A DNA stretch of 49,793 nucleotides from Acidobacteriaceae bacterium (lineage in GTDB: Bacteria; Acidobacteriota; Terriglobia; Terriglobales; Acidobacteriaceae). The stretch's first letter is position 1. Every line of letters starts with the position of its first letter. Made by a program: the position numbers and the translations under genes. The stretch is taken from positions 1 to 49,793 of the forward strand of contig JAOAPG010000327.1 of assembly GCA_025462785.1 (NCBI GenBank), written 5' to 3'. The notes under the pieces are model-generated. The model made no database searches. It was given only the letters and a program-made list of their open reading frames with translations, and had not been told where the DNA came from. Below, piece by piece: positions 24,026 to 32,321 of this stretch.

Positions 24026-24472
24026 CTATGCTGTGGCCGCGGGAATCGCTGTCTTCAACCAGTTTTCCATTTGCTCCTGATTCACTAAGCCAGCCTGCTG
24101 CACAACCGGCCTCCCGCCATAGAGCACAACAAAATTAGGTATACCGCGCACGTTAAAGCGAGCGGCCAGTTCCGGATGAGCTTCCGTATTGACCTTCACT
24201 ACGACCGCTTTGCCAGCCATGTCTTTAGCAGTTTGAGAAACCTCGGGCGCAGCCATGCGACAAGGACCGCACCACTCAGCCCAGAAGTCTACCAATACTG
24301 GAACACGAACATTTTGGATGATGTCGCCAAACAAAGCAGGATCAACTTCTAGCGGCTCATCTATGGGTCGTAAAGGCGACTTGCAGAAACCGCAACGGCC
24401 CGTGTCGACTAGGTGCTTCACTGGAATGCGGTTTTTACGGCCACAGACCTTGCAGGTTCGAATCACGAACAT
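24026..24472 (-). CDS. trxC: thioredoxin-2 type thioredoxin with N-terminal zinc ribbon
   Basis: A 148-residue protein. An N-terminal zinc ribbon (C7-x-x-C10 and C27-x-x-C30) is followed by a thioredoxin fold with WCGPC (C68, C71) and cis-proline motif RGIPNFVVLYGG. This is the TrxC architecture; it reduces protein disulfides in the cytoplasm, and in enterobacteria trxC is oxidative-stress induced. Start at 24472, with GGAGGAG upstream. The longer frame to 24565 adds a segment without homology-like features. Confidence 0.9.
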   Translation of the reverse strand: MFVIRTCKVCGRKNRIPVKHLVDTGRCGFCKSPLRPIDEPLEVDPALFGDIIQNVRVPVLVDFWAEWCGPCRMAAPEVSQTAKDMAGKAVVVKVNTEAHPELAARFNVRGIPNFVVLYGGRPVVQQAGLVNQEQMENWLKTAIPAATA

Positions 24473-24536
24473 AAGCTCCTCCGAGCTGCTTTGCAATGGC
24501 GCAGCAGCAATGGCGCAGCAGCAACATCGATCCGAT

Positions 24537-24568
24537 GGCCTAGCCCCTTTTTGTGTCTTTTGCAATTG
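24537..24568 (-). promoter_or_regulatory. weaker shared-motif promoter upstream of trxC
   Basis: On the minus strand, CAATTGCA (24568-24561) and GCTAGGCC (24544-24537) with the common spacing; the last two bases of the first half differ from the usual TT. The predicted start near 24530 gives a leader of about 58 bases. Confidence 0.4.
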
Positions 24569-24738
24569 TCGGATGTAAATCTATCTTATGTCGGTTGTCC
24601 CGGTAAATTGCTAACGGCAAAATCGTTCTCCATGTGGACCTGTAGTTCTGTACTGCTGCGAAAGTCGTATACGAGTCTTCCACCCCAACCTGATGTCAGC
24701 GTAATCATGATTTCAGAGTCTTACTTCCTCCTCACGGA

Positions 24739-24770
24739 GAATTGTTGCGAACGTGACCACTCGCTACCAT
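24739..24770 (+). promoter_or_regulatory. shared-motif promoter upstream of the HdeD-like gene
   Basis: GAATTGTT at 24739-24746 and GCTACCAT at 24763-24770. The predicted start is near 24777, about 145 bases before the ATG at 24923. Together with the trxC element it makes the 24473-24922 gap a divergent promoter region. Confidence 0.6.
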
Positions 24771-24922
24771 CCGAGATGAGATGGCACCGCGGTTGTCTAA
24801 CCTCGCGCACGCAACGAGATTAAGTAAGCAAAGTGCTGGGGCCAGTGGACAAAGCAAGAACGTCTACTGGCCCCACATCTCCTCAATTCAAGGAACAAAT
24901 AACTACTCTTAACGGGGGGAAT

Positions 24923-25504
24923 ATGGCCACGAGTCCGATGTTCTTCGAATTTGACAGGCTTCGCCACAGATGGGGCTGGCTGCTGACACTTGGGATCGTG
25001 ATGGTTTTTCTCGGCACCGTGGCCCTGTTCATGATCCCAGCAGCCACCCTTGGCACCGTGTTGGTACTGGGTTGGTTATTGGTCATCAGTGGGATTGTTG
25101 AGGCAGTTCAGGCATTTCGAGTACGACGTTGGGGAGGCATGTTCCTTCATCTAATTGGAGGAATTCTCGGCATCCTAGTCGGCCTACTTGTTGTAACTCA
25201 TCCCGTTGCCGGTGCCTTGGCGTGGACCATGCTCTTCGCCTCTTTCTTCACAGTGATCGGCATCTTCCGATTGGTAACGGCGATTAGGCTCAAGTTTCCG
25301 AACTGGGGTTGGGCCGTTTTTGATGGCGCGGTGACTCTTGCGTTGGGAATTCTACTTTGGGTCCAGTGGCCGTGGTCAGCTCTTTGGTTTTTGGGGTTGG
25401 CTGTCGGAGTTTCGCTAATTCTGCGCGGGTGGTCCTATATAATGTTCTCTATCGCCGTTCGCAACTTAGCTGTACCGCCAATCCCGATTAGGCAAGCAGC
25501 TTAG
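24923..25504 (+). CDS. HdeD-family (DUF308) membrane protein
   Basis: A 193-residue protein with six predicted transmembrane helices in three repeated pairs, typical of DUF308. The helices include WGWLLTLGIVMVFLGTVALFM, LGTVLVLGWLLVISGIVEAV and LILRGWSYIMFSIAV. HdeD proteins of enterobacteria belong to the acid-stress response; the molecular activity is not known. Start at 24923, preceded by AACGGGGGGAAT; the open frame extends 30 codons further upstream without a ribosome binding site. The gene converges with the eRF1-like gene; their stop codons touch. Confidence 0.85.
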   Translation: MATSPMFFEFDRLRHRWGWLLTLGIVMVFLGTVALFMIPAATLGTVLVLGWLLVISGIVEAVQAFRVRRWGGMFLHLIGGILGILVGLLVVTHPVAGALAWTMLFASFFTVIGIFRLVTAIRLKFPNWGWAVFDGAVTLALGILLWVQWPWSALWFLGLAVGVSLILRGWSYIMFSIAVRNLAVPPIPIRQAA

Positions 25505-26776
25505 TCATGTCTGTGCCGGCGAGGCGTATACGATTGCTGCTATCCCATCATACTTTGCAAGGAGATCCTGTTTATACTCGACAAGAGTAAGCTCTACTCC
25601 ATGCAACCGTGCAATTTCAGTAATCTCATCAACTACGTTTTCAACCTGGAGAAGCGCTAACCCGCAGAACGGGCATTCTCCACCTTTTAGCGATACATAG
25701 TGGTGCTGTCTGCAGACAAATCCCTTTTCCTGCAAATTTTCGGCGACAAGCAGCTTTCGAAGTACAAAAAGGTTAAGAACATTGATCACGTCGGGGAGAC
25801 CCGAAACCATGTCCTGCCCTGGCCGATAGTTACTCAATGCTTCAACAGCCTGCGTTTCTCTCTGGGCTTTGTGGTTTCGAACTATGGCCTCAATCACTTC
25901 CTTCCGGTCTCGCTGGTCCGCGTCGGGAGAGTCGTTAATGCGGCCAATGATCTTTTCTTTTACAGCCTCGTGAAGATACTCTTCGAGAAGGTGCAAAACT
26001 CGACCTTCACCCATTAATACCAGCGCGTCGAATAACCGATCGTTGTAGAGACGATACACGTGAAGAGCAGTCAACTTGAGATGCCATTGCAAGTGGGTCA
26101 AGCGATGCATTTGAACCTTGCCAGGTATCGATTTATCGACTGAGTCGGTGGGAACAAAGGATTTCACCCGATCCATTTCTTCTAGGTGGCCCAAGTCATA
26201 AGTAAGAAATCGACTCTCTTCTTTGGAGACTTCGACGAACAGAACTCTTTCATTCTTTTCCAGAACGGCTTCCAGCGGCACAATGTAAGGATCAACGTCG
26301 ATAATCAGAGCATCAGTAGATCGAAGGGATAGCCTGATTACTCGATTAAGTTCCTCGCCAGATTTAAAGATGATGAGAGAACGTAGTCCTTCGGGCACGA
26401 AGTACTCGCTCAAAAAACTTTCTATCTCCTCTATGTCAAAATTGAGGTTCTCCTTTTGTTGACGGGAGAGTTGGTCAATAAAATCGTGCCGTTCGTCCAT
26501 TGCCTTTCGCTTGAGTGAGCGGAAGGATCGAAGCAACGCCTTTTCTTTAGGCACGACTTTTTGCGGATCAAATTGTAGGTACAAGCTGATCACAGGCTGG
26601 TTATATTCCGCCCTGACGAGCGCCTTTATGTCCTCTCGTGATACCCGGTTTTCTTGTCCTAGTGCCTGGCGCAAAGAAAGCGCCTGTTCGACGTGTTTTT
26701 CTCGTACTTTCCGGGTTGGTTCGTGGAGTGCAGCGATCTGTCCTTCTCTTTCCGTAACAGTCTCTCTGACGTCCAT
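25505..26776 (-). CDS. bacterial archaeo-eukaryotic release-factor-like (baeRF) protein
   Basis: A 423-residue protein whose layout follows the bacterial eRF1-like families: an N-terminal domain beginning around VISLYLQFDPQ, a mid-domain with VEVSKEESRFLTYDLGHLEE, and a C-terminal domain containing LVLMGEGRVLHLL. A zinc-ribbon-like insert holds C355-x-x-H358-H and C368-P-F-C371. Members resemble eRF1/Pelota but their ribosomal role in bacteria is unproven; rescue under stress is proposed. GAAGGA precedes the ATG. I am sure of the superfamily only by motif layout. The catalytic GGQ motif of eRF1 is not visible, so peptide hydrolysis is unlikely. Confidence 0.6.
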   Translation of the reverse strand: MDVRETVTEREGQIAALHEPTRKVREKHVEQALSLRQALGQENRVSREDIKALVRAEYNQPVISLYLQFDPQKVVPKEKALLRSFRSLKRKAMDERHDFIDQLSRQQKENLNFDIEEIESFLSEYFVPEGLRSLIIFKSGEELNRVIRLSLRSTDALIIDVDPYIVPLEAVLEKNERVLFVEVSKEESRFLTYDLGHLEEMDRVKSFVPTDSVDKSIPGKVQMHRLTHLQWHLKLTALHVYRLYNDRLFDALVLMGEGRVLHLLEEYLHEAVKEKIIGRINDSPDADQRDRKEVIEAIVRNHKAQRETQAVEALSNYRPGQDMVSGLPDVINVLNLFVLRKLLVAENLQEKGFVCRQHHYVSLKGGECPFCGLALLQVENVVDEITEIARLHGVELTLVEYKQDLLAKYDGIAAIVYASPAQT

Positions 26777-26877
26777 AGTCCTTCACCATCGCCGTCAATG
26801 GCTGTGCTTACAACACCAACATTTCTTACTGCCGGGAGAACAAATTTAGACAATTTAGAAATCGCGGCTCGGCCAGC

Positions 26878-27072
26878 TCAATCGGATGGAACGATCGTCA
26901 CCATCACTTTTTGGCCAACAGTCCAACCCTGCTGGTTGGGCAGGCGCAGCTCGGCATATAAGGGCTCCGCCCCTTGTACGCATACAGTCACTCTCTCCTG
27001 GTGATCTGAGTAGAGGCCAGGACGGGAAATTTCACTTATGTTCCCCTGAAGCTTCACACTATTCACATTCAC
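26878..27072 (-). CDS. small hypothetical protein
   Basis: A 64-residue protein starting at GTG 27072, with GAGGTGG upstream. It is beta-rich: VKLQGNISEISRPGLYSDHQ, VTVCVQGAEPLYAELRLP and TVGQKVMVTIVPSD, giving an OB- or TOBE-like impression. There is no signal peptide. A shared-motif promoter lies about 110 bases upstream on the same strand, which favours a real gene. It lies 100 bases upstream of the eRF1-like gene on the same strand and may be its operon partner. Function unknown. Confidence 0.5.
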   Translation of the reverse strand: MNVNSVKLQGNISEISRPGLYSDHQERVTVCVQGAEPLYAELRLPNQQGWTVGQKVMVTIVPSD

Positions 27073-27187
27073 TTCACCACCTCAACTTTCGCTTACTTCG
27101 GCGAACGCCCTTTCCGGATCGGCCCAATTTCTAGACGAGAAGAAACATACCCACCTCGATCAATTGAGCTTTTCTTGGTGAGACTCG

Positions 27188-27219
27188 ATCTTAATTAGTG
27201 GATGGCCCTCCAACAATTC
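27188..27219 (-). promoter_or_regulatory. shared-motif promoter upstream of the 64-residue gene
   Basis: On the minus strand, GAATTGTT (27219-27212) and ATTAAGAT (27195-27188). Its second half has A where most copies have G or C after TA, as in the copy at 10441. The predicted start is near 27181. Confidence 0.5.
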
Positions 27220-27301
27220 TTCAAGAGCATGAACAGGTACTATGCACTGCCGAATAGAAGAAGATGAAGCACGAGTCAAACACCGGGCTAGCACCATAGG
27301 G

Positions 27302-28507
27302 CTAGATACTCTCTGAAATTTTCCCGTGTCCGATATGTGATCTTCCCTTCCCAGAATCCCCCGCAAGAGTGGGCGGTAGAGGGACGAGGACTAAGACCTG
27401 CGTTCCTCGCCCGGGTTGACTGTGAACGAGAAGCTTTCCACCCAAACGCTCTGCGCGGTTGCGCATACCGAATAGGCCAAAGCCAGCTCGCCCCGTGGGC
27501 AGAGAAGTCGGCACGAATCCTTGACCATCATCGATTACACCCAAACGCATTTCCCCGGGCCGATAACTCAGCTCTACGCGCACGGTGGTAGCTCGCGCGT
27601 ACTTTAACGCATTGAGCAGTGCCTCCTTGCCCATCTGCACCAGCTCACGCCTCATTCCTGTCGAAAGGGGGCGTGGCTCTTTTTGGAGCCAGAGTTCCAC
27701 TTTGACCGGAGTTCCCTGAAAGAGTTGGTTGGCTAGAAACGACAAAGCGACAGATGGGTCAGCCTGCTCGAATGATTCACTACTCAGCGACCAGATTGCG
27801 CGCCGGACTTCTTTGATGCTGTTCCGAGCAACATTAAGCGCATGGCGAAGCCCCCCTAGAATCTGCGTTGACCCGCTGTCAACGTCGCATTCAGCGGCTT
27901 CCAAGTGAAGCACGACCCCATTTAAGCTCTGTAGCAGGGTGTCGTGAATCTCGGCGGCCATTCGCCCGCGTTCCTTCGATACTTCGTCATTATGACGCAT
28001 CAGGCTTCTTTGCTTGTACTCAGTGATGTCGATAAGCGTAGCAATCGAACCCGCGGCCCGACAGCCGGCAGGCTTGATAGGTGAAGCGCTGAATAAGATG
28101 TGTGAAGAACTGCTGTCGAGTCGTACCAATTGGCATTCTTTACGAATGACAGACTCTCCACGCATAGCTCTCACGAAGGGCCATTCTGAGACGGGAACAA
28201 AACGGTTCTCGAGATCAAGCATTTCACCCCAGATGGTCGGTGCTATGTCAAGCTTTTGGCCTTCTGGGTCTACTTGCGCCAACTGTTTTGCCGCCCAATT
28301 AGCAAACACGATTTTGCCTTGTGAGTCCGAAACGACGATGCCCTCTGATACACTTTGCAAGATGGCCCCAGAGATCGCGACCCAATCGGCGCCTGGAAAG
28401 TGTGTTACTGCACTCGCAAACGGAAACCGATTGGGCTCAACTGCAAGATACGCCTCGGGCAAAGACTGCTTGGTTTGTTGCGTTCGGGAGGAAGTTCTTG
28501 CCTTCAT
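27302..28507 (-). CDS. PAS-domain NarL-type sensor histidine kinase
   Basis: A 401-residue cytoplasmic kinase. A PAS domain (about residues 45-165; ILQSVSEGIVVSDSQGKIVFANWAA and an ITEYK linker) is followed by HisKA_3 with H188 in MAAEIHDTLLQSLNGVVLH, then HATPase with EALLNALKYARA, DDGQGF and GFGLFGMRNRAERLGG. It has no membrane segment, so the PAS domain probably reads a cytoplasmic redox or ligand signal. GGGAG precedes the ATG. The NarL-type regulator gene lies about 140 bases upstream on the same strand, making a likely two-component pair. Confidence 0.92.
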   Translation of the reverse strand: MKARTSSRTQQTKQSLPEAYLAVEPNRFPFASAVTHFPGADWVAISGAILQSVSEGIVVSDSQGKIVFANWAAKQLAQVDPEGQKLDIAPTIWGEMLDLENRFVPVSEWPFVRAMRGESVIRKECQLVRLDSSSSHILFSASPIKPAGCRAAGSIATLIDITEYKQRSLMRHNDEVSKERGRMAAEIHDTLLQSLNGVVLHLEAAECDVDSGSTQILGGLRHALNVARNSIKEVRRAIWSLSSESFEQADPSVALSFLANQLFQGTPVKVELWLQKEPRPLSTGMRRELVQMGKEALLNALKYARATTVRVELSYRPGEMRLGVIDDGQGFVPTSLPTGRAGFGLFGMRNRAERLGGKLLVHSQPGRGTQVLVLVPLPPTLAGDSGKGRSHIGHGKISESI

Positions 28508-28645
28508 GAATTACTCCCTTAGCCACACTGTCTTGAAATATCTTCAGCACTTCTAAGCAGTTGGCACAAATAGCATTCTGTCGCGATCGTTTTCAACCCA
28601 AAAAGTACGTTGGTTTCTGGTCCGAGATTTAACTTTGATTGAAAT

Positions 28646-29512
28646 TTAGGCCGCAGCGGTCACGTCCATGCGGACCAGTCCTCTTTTCGCGGCAATATTT
28701 ATCGCTTCTGTTCGGCCAGTAACTTTCAGTTTCTCCAGAATATGGGTAACGTGTACTTTGACCGTTGCCTCGCTGATTTCTAACGCTACTCCGATTTCTT
28801 TGTTGCTTTTTCCTGCCGCCACGGCACGTAGTACTTCCATCTCACGTCTGGTTAATTCCTGGTCACCTACCCGCTTAGCGAGTTTGGCGCCCACACCACT
28901 TGGGATCCAAGTCCTGCCAGCACTAACCTGTCGAATACATTCCACCAGCTCATCAACGGGAGCATCCTTGAGGAGGTAGCCTTGTGCACCGGCCCTCATA
29001 GCCCGGTAAATGTCTTCTTCACTTTGATAGCTTGTCAGGATGACAAGGTGTGCAGTAGGATCCTTTTCACAGATGGCAACCACGGCCTCGATACCATCCA
29101 TAGTGGGCATCCGAAGATCCATTAACGCGACGTCGGGACGTTCAGTGCAGAACTTATCTACAGCCTCACGACCGTTAGCCGCCTCGGCAACCACCCTCAT
29201 GTCAGTCCGGCGCTGAACCAAGGAGACCAGTCCCTCCCTCACTACTGGATGATCGTCGGCGACCAAGACTGTGATCGACTTTTGGGGGCTAGCGTTCATT
29301 TGGAGGACTCTCGCGGGGGAAACGTGGACGTCTGGGAGATTGAACTCGCCATATGACGGTATGGCAGTATGACTTCCAGGCAAAACGTCGTTTCGATCCA
29401 AAACACCCTGGATCTTGATTTCTGCAGCACTCTTTACGGATCTGCTGCGTGCTCCCACCAAATGTCTTCCGCCTCGGGGCCGACGATCAATGATTCTTTG
29501 GGTTGATAGCAT
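28646..29512 (-). CDS. NarL/FixJ-family response regulator
   Basis: A receiver plus LuxR-type HTH regulator. Receiver signatures: VADDHPVVREG, the phospho-acceptor Asp in VALMDLRMPTMDG, TSYQ and the lysine in LLKDAP. HTH: LTRREMEVLRAVAAGKSNKEIG and ATVKVHVTHILEKL. It should be phosphorylated by the PAS kinase just downstream. Start is uncertain: the conserved domain begins near codon 72, at an internal ATG (29299) without a ribosome binding site, while ATG 29512 has GGAGAG a few bases upstream. I therefore give the longer form, with a 71-residue N-terminal extension of unknown role. The 217-residue short form is the usual family length. Confidence 0.85.
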   Translation of the reverse strand: MLSTQRIIDRRPRGGRHLVGARSRSVKSAAEIKIQGVLDRNDVLPGSHTAIPSYGEFNLPDVHVSPARVLQMNASPQKSITVLVADDHPVVREGLVSLVQRRTDMRVVAEAANGREAVDKFCTERPDVALMDLRMPTMDGIEAVVAICEKDPTAHLVILTSYQSEEDIYRAMRAGAQGYLLKDAPVDELVECIRQVSAGRTWIPSGVGAKLAKRVGDQELTRREMEVLRAVAAGKSNKEIGVALEISEATVKVHVTHILEKLKVTGRTEAINIAAKRGLVRMDVTAAA

Positions 29513-29550
29513 GACACTCTCCATATGGTTTTTGGAAGTTCTGATCGTGA

Positions 29551-29676
29551 TTATTTAAAGGAAGCTGAGTGGAGCAATTTCAGCGGAGCGATTTTCTCCG
29601 CCATTAATCGGTTAAGCGAGTCGTAGTGCCAGATAAGCTTGGTCCGCATTTGAGTTATATCAGCTGAGTTATCCAT
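29551..29676 (-). CDS. possible 41-residue small protein
   Basis: ATG at 29676 with GAGGGTG just upstream opens a frame encoding MDNSADITQMRTKLIWHYDS, then LNRLMAEKIAPLKLLHSASFK, ending at TAA 29553-29551. It would form an amphipathic helix. It precedes the response-regulator gene on the same strand by about 40 bases, as a small regulatory partner might. Evidence is limited to the ribosome binding site, the context and the protein-like composition. Confidence 0.4.
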   Translation of the reverse strand: MDNSADITQMRTKLIWHYDSLNRLMAEKIAPLKLLHSASFK

Positions 29677-29740
29677 ATCACCCTCGTTAGTCTGAATCTG
29701 TCACCAATCGGACACCCAAAAACTAAATTTGCGAATGCCG

Positions 29741-30445
29741 TTAACGCGGTGTTTTGGCGGCATCGGCAGGTCTGTTGTGCGTAGCTTCACTCTCACTTAG
29801 GGCTGCGTCCCGCATAGGAGAATTGATGCTCAAGGCCACGTTTTGGACATCGTCAATGACGCCCGACTTTCTGAAACGTTTCATAAGTATGTTGACCCGC
29901 TGCCGGGTGGTTCCAATCATGTCCGCCAATGTTTGCTGGGTGAGTTTCGGGACGTGCTCATCTTGGGTTTTCGCGGTCTGAGTAAGCAGGAGGAGCACAC
30001 GAGCGAGGCGTTCTTCGCCCGAACTTAACAGAACGTTAACCAGATCCTCCTGAATTTGTGAATTCCGCTTAAGCAGATAATCCACAAAGGAATAGCCAGT
30101 AACGCCTCCTGCTCGTACAGCACGGATCATTACCAGGCGATCGATTTTGATAGCGCGGACTGGCGTGAGAGCGATTGCAGTGTGAAAGCGGGAAGGTTGA
30201 TCTGATGAAATACAGCTCTCCCCCACAAGGTGCCCGGCGTTTAGAAGACCAATGATCGCTTCTCTTCCCTGTTCAGATATGACCGTGAGTTTAATGACGC
30301 CCTTTTCTATATAGAAGATCGAGTCGCTGCGGTCTCCATGGGAAAAGATCACCTGCTTCTTTGCGAAGTGAAGCGGCTTTTTGTCGATTCCCTCTTTCGC
30401 GAGGAGAGCATCAATATTGAAGGGACCGGACGATGTTGGACGCAT
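29741..30445 (-). CDS. Crp/Fnr-family transcription regulator
   Basis: A 234-residue regulator. The cyclic-nucleotide-binding fold (about residues 25-140; VIFSHGDRSDSIFYIEKGVIKLTVIS, GHLVGESCI) is followed by a winged HTH (about 160-215; LTQQTLADMIGTTRQRVNILMKRFRKSGVI). There are no FNR-type N-terminal cysteines for an iron-sulfur cluster, so the effector may be a nucleotide or another small molecule. HTH residues TTRQRVNILMKRF are of the Crp type. GAAGTGC precedes the ATG. It is transcribed away from the 100-residue gene at 30635; the 189 bases between them hold no clear shared-motif promoter. Confidence 0.9.
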   Translation of the reverse strand: MRPTSSGPFNIDALLAKEGIDKKPLHFAKKQVIFSHGDRSDSIFYIEKGVIKLTVISEQGREAIIGLLNAGHLVGESCISSDQPSRFHTAIALTPVRAIKIDRLVMIRAVRAGGVTGYSFVDYLLKRNSQIQEDLVNVLLSSGEERLARVLLLLTQTAKTQDEHVPKLTQQTLADMIGTTRQRVNILMKRFRKSGVIDDVQNVALSINSPMRDAALSESEATHNRPADAAKTPR

Positions 30446-30634
30446 TTTGCACTTCCCATCAATGGGCTAAATAATACGCCGACTTAGGGGAGTACGCTTC
30501 TGATACAAATTAATGCACTCATATGCACTTTCATACTCGTCGATACGTTCTGGGTAGTAACATTCGCAGGATACATCCGGAGCGAATGGCACCTGTATGA
30601 TGGTGCAAAGCGGAACTGAAAGAGTCGCCACTCA

Positions 30635-30937
30635 ATGAAGGACAGAACCAAAAAGCCAGCAGCTTATCATTTCCCTGCCGTTCCGCTTACAGCCGTCAGC
30701 GCTAACCGAAAGGGTAAGCACCGAAAAATAGTTTCCAACATCTTAAGTGACCTGGAGAGGCTCGACGAATTCAGCGCACTGAGGATAAACCTGGCGGAAG
30801 CGGGAGTGAAAAAAGCCGACCTTCGTTCAGCCATTCACCGGGCTGCGAAGAGTAGAAGAATCCCACTGCTCACAACTTCGGACGAGGCTCACCTGTATGT
30901 GTTTCATCGACCGGCAGCAAACAAGATGGGACGCTAA
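30635..30937 (+). CDS. small conserved hypothetical protein
   Basis: A 100-residue basic protein. The core GKHRKIVSNILSDLERLDEFSALRINLAEAGVKKADLRSAIHRAAKSRRIPLLTTSDEAHLYVFHR resembles small Acidobacteriota proteins of the pattern KHxxIVxxILxDLxxL...LRSAL.RA, whose function is unknown to me. The fold appears to be alpha-beta with a C-terminal strand. GAAAGAG precedes the ATG. It may be a DNA- or RNA-associated protein given its basic charge (inference). Confidence 0.55.
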   Translation: MKDRTKKPAAYHFPAVPLTAVSANRKGKHRKIVSNILSDLERLDEFSALRINLAEAGVKKADLRSAIHRAAKSRRIPLLTTSDEAHLYVFHRPAANKMGR

Positions 30938-30958
30938 GGCTAGGTGTTCATGAGATGC

Positions 30959-31207
30959 TCATGACGCTGGAATTCCGGCGATCTTCAGAATTTTCCGTCG
31001 TAACTGCGGCGTCTCTATCAGCTCCAAAATGATTGCGTGCTGGAGACTGAGATCTTTCGCCAGCCTCGCGAATATCTTCCTCTGGAGCTTTGGCTTTCCA
31101 GCTATGCTCCGGAACACGTCGGACCGGAAAGCGGCATCCTGCTGAATTCGGCGTACGATGCGCTGAATCGTTTGTGTCTTCTTGAGTGAGATAACCTGAA
31201 AATGCAT
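30959..31207 (-). CDS. small helical hypothetical protein
   Basis: An 82-residue lysine/arginine-rich protein with three similar helical units: DVFRSIAGKPKLQRKIFARL, then KDLSLQHAIILELIETPQL and RRKILKIAGIPAS. The repeated pattern (helix, then a turn with K/T-P) supports real coding. There is no good ribosome binding site. It is read convergently with the 100-residue gene, the stops being 22 bases apart. Function unknown. Confidence 0.4.
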   Translation of the reverse strand: MHFQVISLKKTQTIQRIVRRIQQDAAFRSDVFRSIAGKPKLQRKIFARLAKDLSLQHAIILELIETPQLRRKILKIAGIPAS

Positions 31208-31386
31208 GGCCGCCGGAGCTCTAGAGAAATACTCCTTTCCAAGCTTCTCATTTTTCGGATAAAGATTCGGCTTACCATGGTAATACTTTGTTCGGCGATC
31301 CTAGGTCTGCTGTCGTACAAATAGCTTCAACGCAAGAGCCATCACTTTCTAATCTTCCCTACCCAATTTGGACCTCGCCCAACTGA

Positions 31387-31418
31387 GAATTGTTATCGCG
31401 GAGTGCCGCCGTTACGCT
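31387..31418 (+). promoter_or_regulatory. shared-motif promoter upstream of Hsp20
   Basis: GAATTGTT at 31387-31394 and GTTACGCT at 31411-31418. The predicted start is near 31425, about 64 bases before the ATG at 31489. This is one of the clearest copies, standing alone before a classic stress gene. Confidence 0.65.
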
Positions 31419-31488
31419 AGACAAATAGCAGACAATAAAAAGGCAATTCGTACTCGGCACAACTTATAACCAGCTTTCCGGAGGGATC

Positions 31489-32220
31489 ATGTCAGCGCAA
31501 AGATCAAGTCAACTCTCAACTTCATCGCAAAGTTCTTCACCACAAACATCCAGGGGAGATCGGCGAAACCAACAGACTGCTTTGAGCCGTCAAAGCTCTC
31601 TGTCTTCTCTCCCTTCAGTTCTACTAAATCCTTTTGGCTTCTTCGACGACGATCCGTTTTCCGTGATCCGCAGAATGCAGCGAGAATTGAATCGAGCCTT
31701 CTCTCAAAGCGGCGCAACCAGTTCTTCGCGCGGGGATGATCTTAGCGATGTGGTATGGGTCCCACCCGTCGAAGTAGCAGTTCGTGATAACAATTTCGTT
31801 GTGTCTGCGGAATTACCGGGCCTCTCTGACGAGGACGTAACTGTTGAAATCAGAGACGACGCCATTGTGATTCAGGGCGAGCGCCAAGTTGAACAAGAAG
31901 AAGATCAAGGCGGCATCCGACGAACGGAACGCAGATACGGACGTTTTTATCGAGAGATCCCTTTACCTGATGGGGCCGATCCAGAGCAAGCCACGGCCGA
32001 GATCACGAATGGTGTCTTGCAGATTACCGTTCCCATCTCACAGGCTCAAACAAACACACGTCAAATTCCCGTACAGTCGACGACTTCGGCCCAGCCGGAT
32101 TCATCCCGTACCGGCGCTCAAACATCTTCAGCTTCGGGCTCGTCGCAATCAGCTTCGTCGCAATCGTCGGAGCAAAGGTCTTCATCAACTCAGGGTTCCT
32201 CAGGACAGAAAGCCGCCTGA
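31489..32220 (+). CDS. Hsp20/alpha-crystallin small heat-shock protein
   Basis: A 243-residue protein. An N-terminal Ser/Gln-rich arm (about residues 1-75, with SVIRRMQRELNRAFS) is followed by the alpha-crystallin domain (about 83-180; WVPPVEVAVRDNNFVVSAELPGL, IVIQGERQVEQEE, RRYGRFYREIPLPDGAD, ATAEITNGVLQITVPI). A long Ser/Gln/Thr-rich tail follows, longer than usual for the family. Small heat-shock proteins hold unfolding proteins for refolding by DnaK systems; dnaK is also in this window. GGAGGGATC precedes the ATG. A shared-motif promoter is present. Confidence 0.92.
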   Translation: MSAQRSSQLSTSSQSSSPQTSRGDRRNQQTALSRQSSLSSLPSVLLNPFGFFDDDPFSVIRRMQRELNRAFSQSGATSSSRGDDLSDVVWVPPVEVAVRDNNFVVSAELPGLSDEDVTVEIRDDAIVIQGERQVEQEEDQGGIRRTERRYGRFYREIPLPDGADPEQATAEITNGVLQITVPISQAQTNTRQIPVQSTTSAQPDSSRTGAQTSSASGSSQSASSQSSEQRSSSTQGSSGQKAA

Positions 32221-32238
32221 GTTCGCTGCAGAACATGC

Positions 32239-32269
32239 ACGTTCCTCCTATGCTCATTAGGAGGAACGT
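32239..32269 (+). terminator. perfect 12-bp hairpin after Hsp20
   Basis: ACGTTCCTCCTA, loop TGCTCAT, TAGGAGGAACGT: twelve perfect pairs, 19 bases after the Hsp20 stop. There is no immediate T run; a TTTTT occurs about 15 bases later. It could be a terminator of uncommon form, an mRNA-stabilising end, or a ribosome-binding-site mimic (the right arm contains AGGAGG). Confidence 0.5.
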
Positions 32270-32321
32270 TGCACATTGCTGCATTTTTAATGGATGAGTC
32301 GGGGCAGGCATAAGCAAACAA

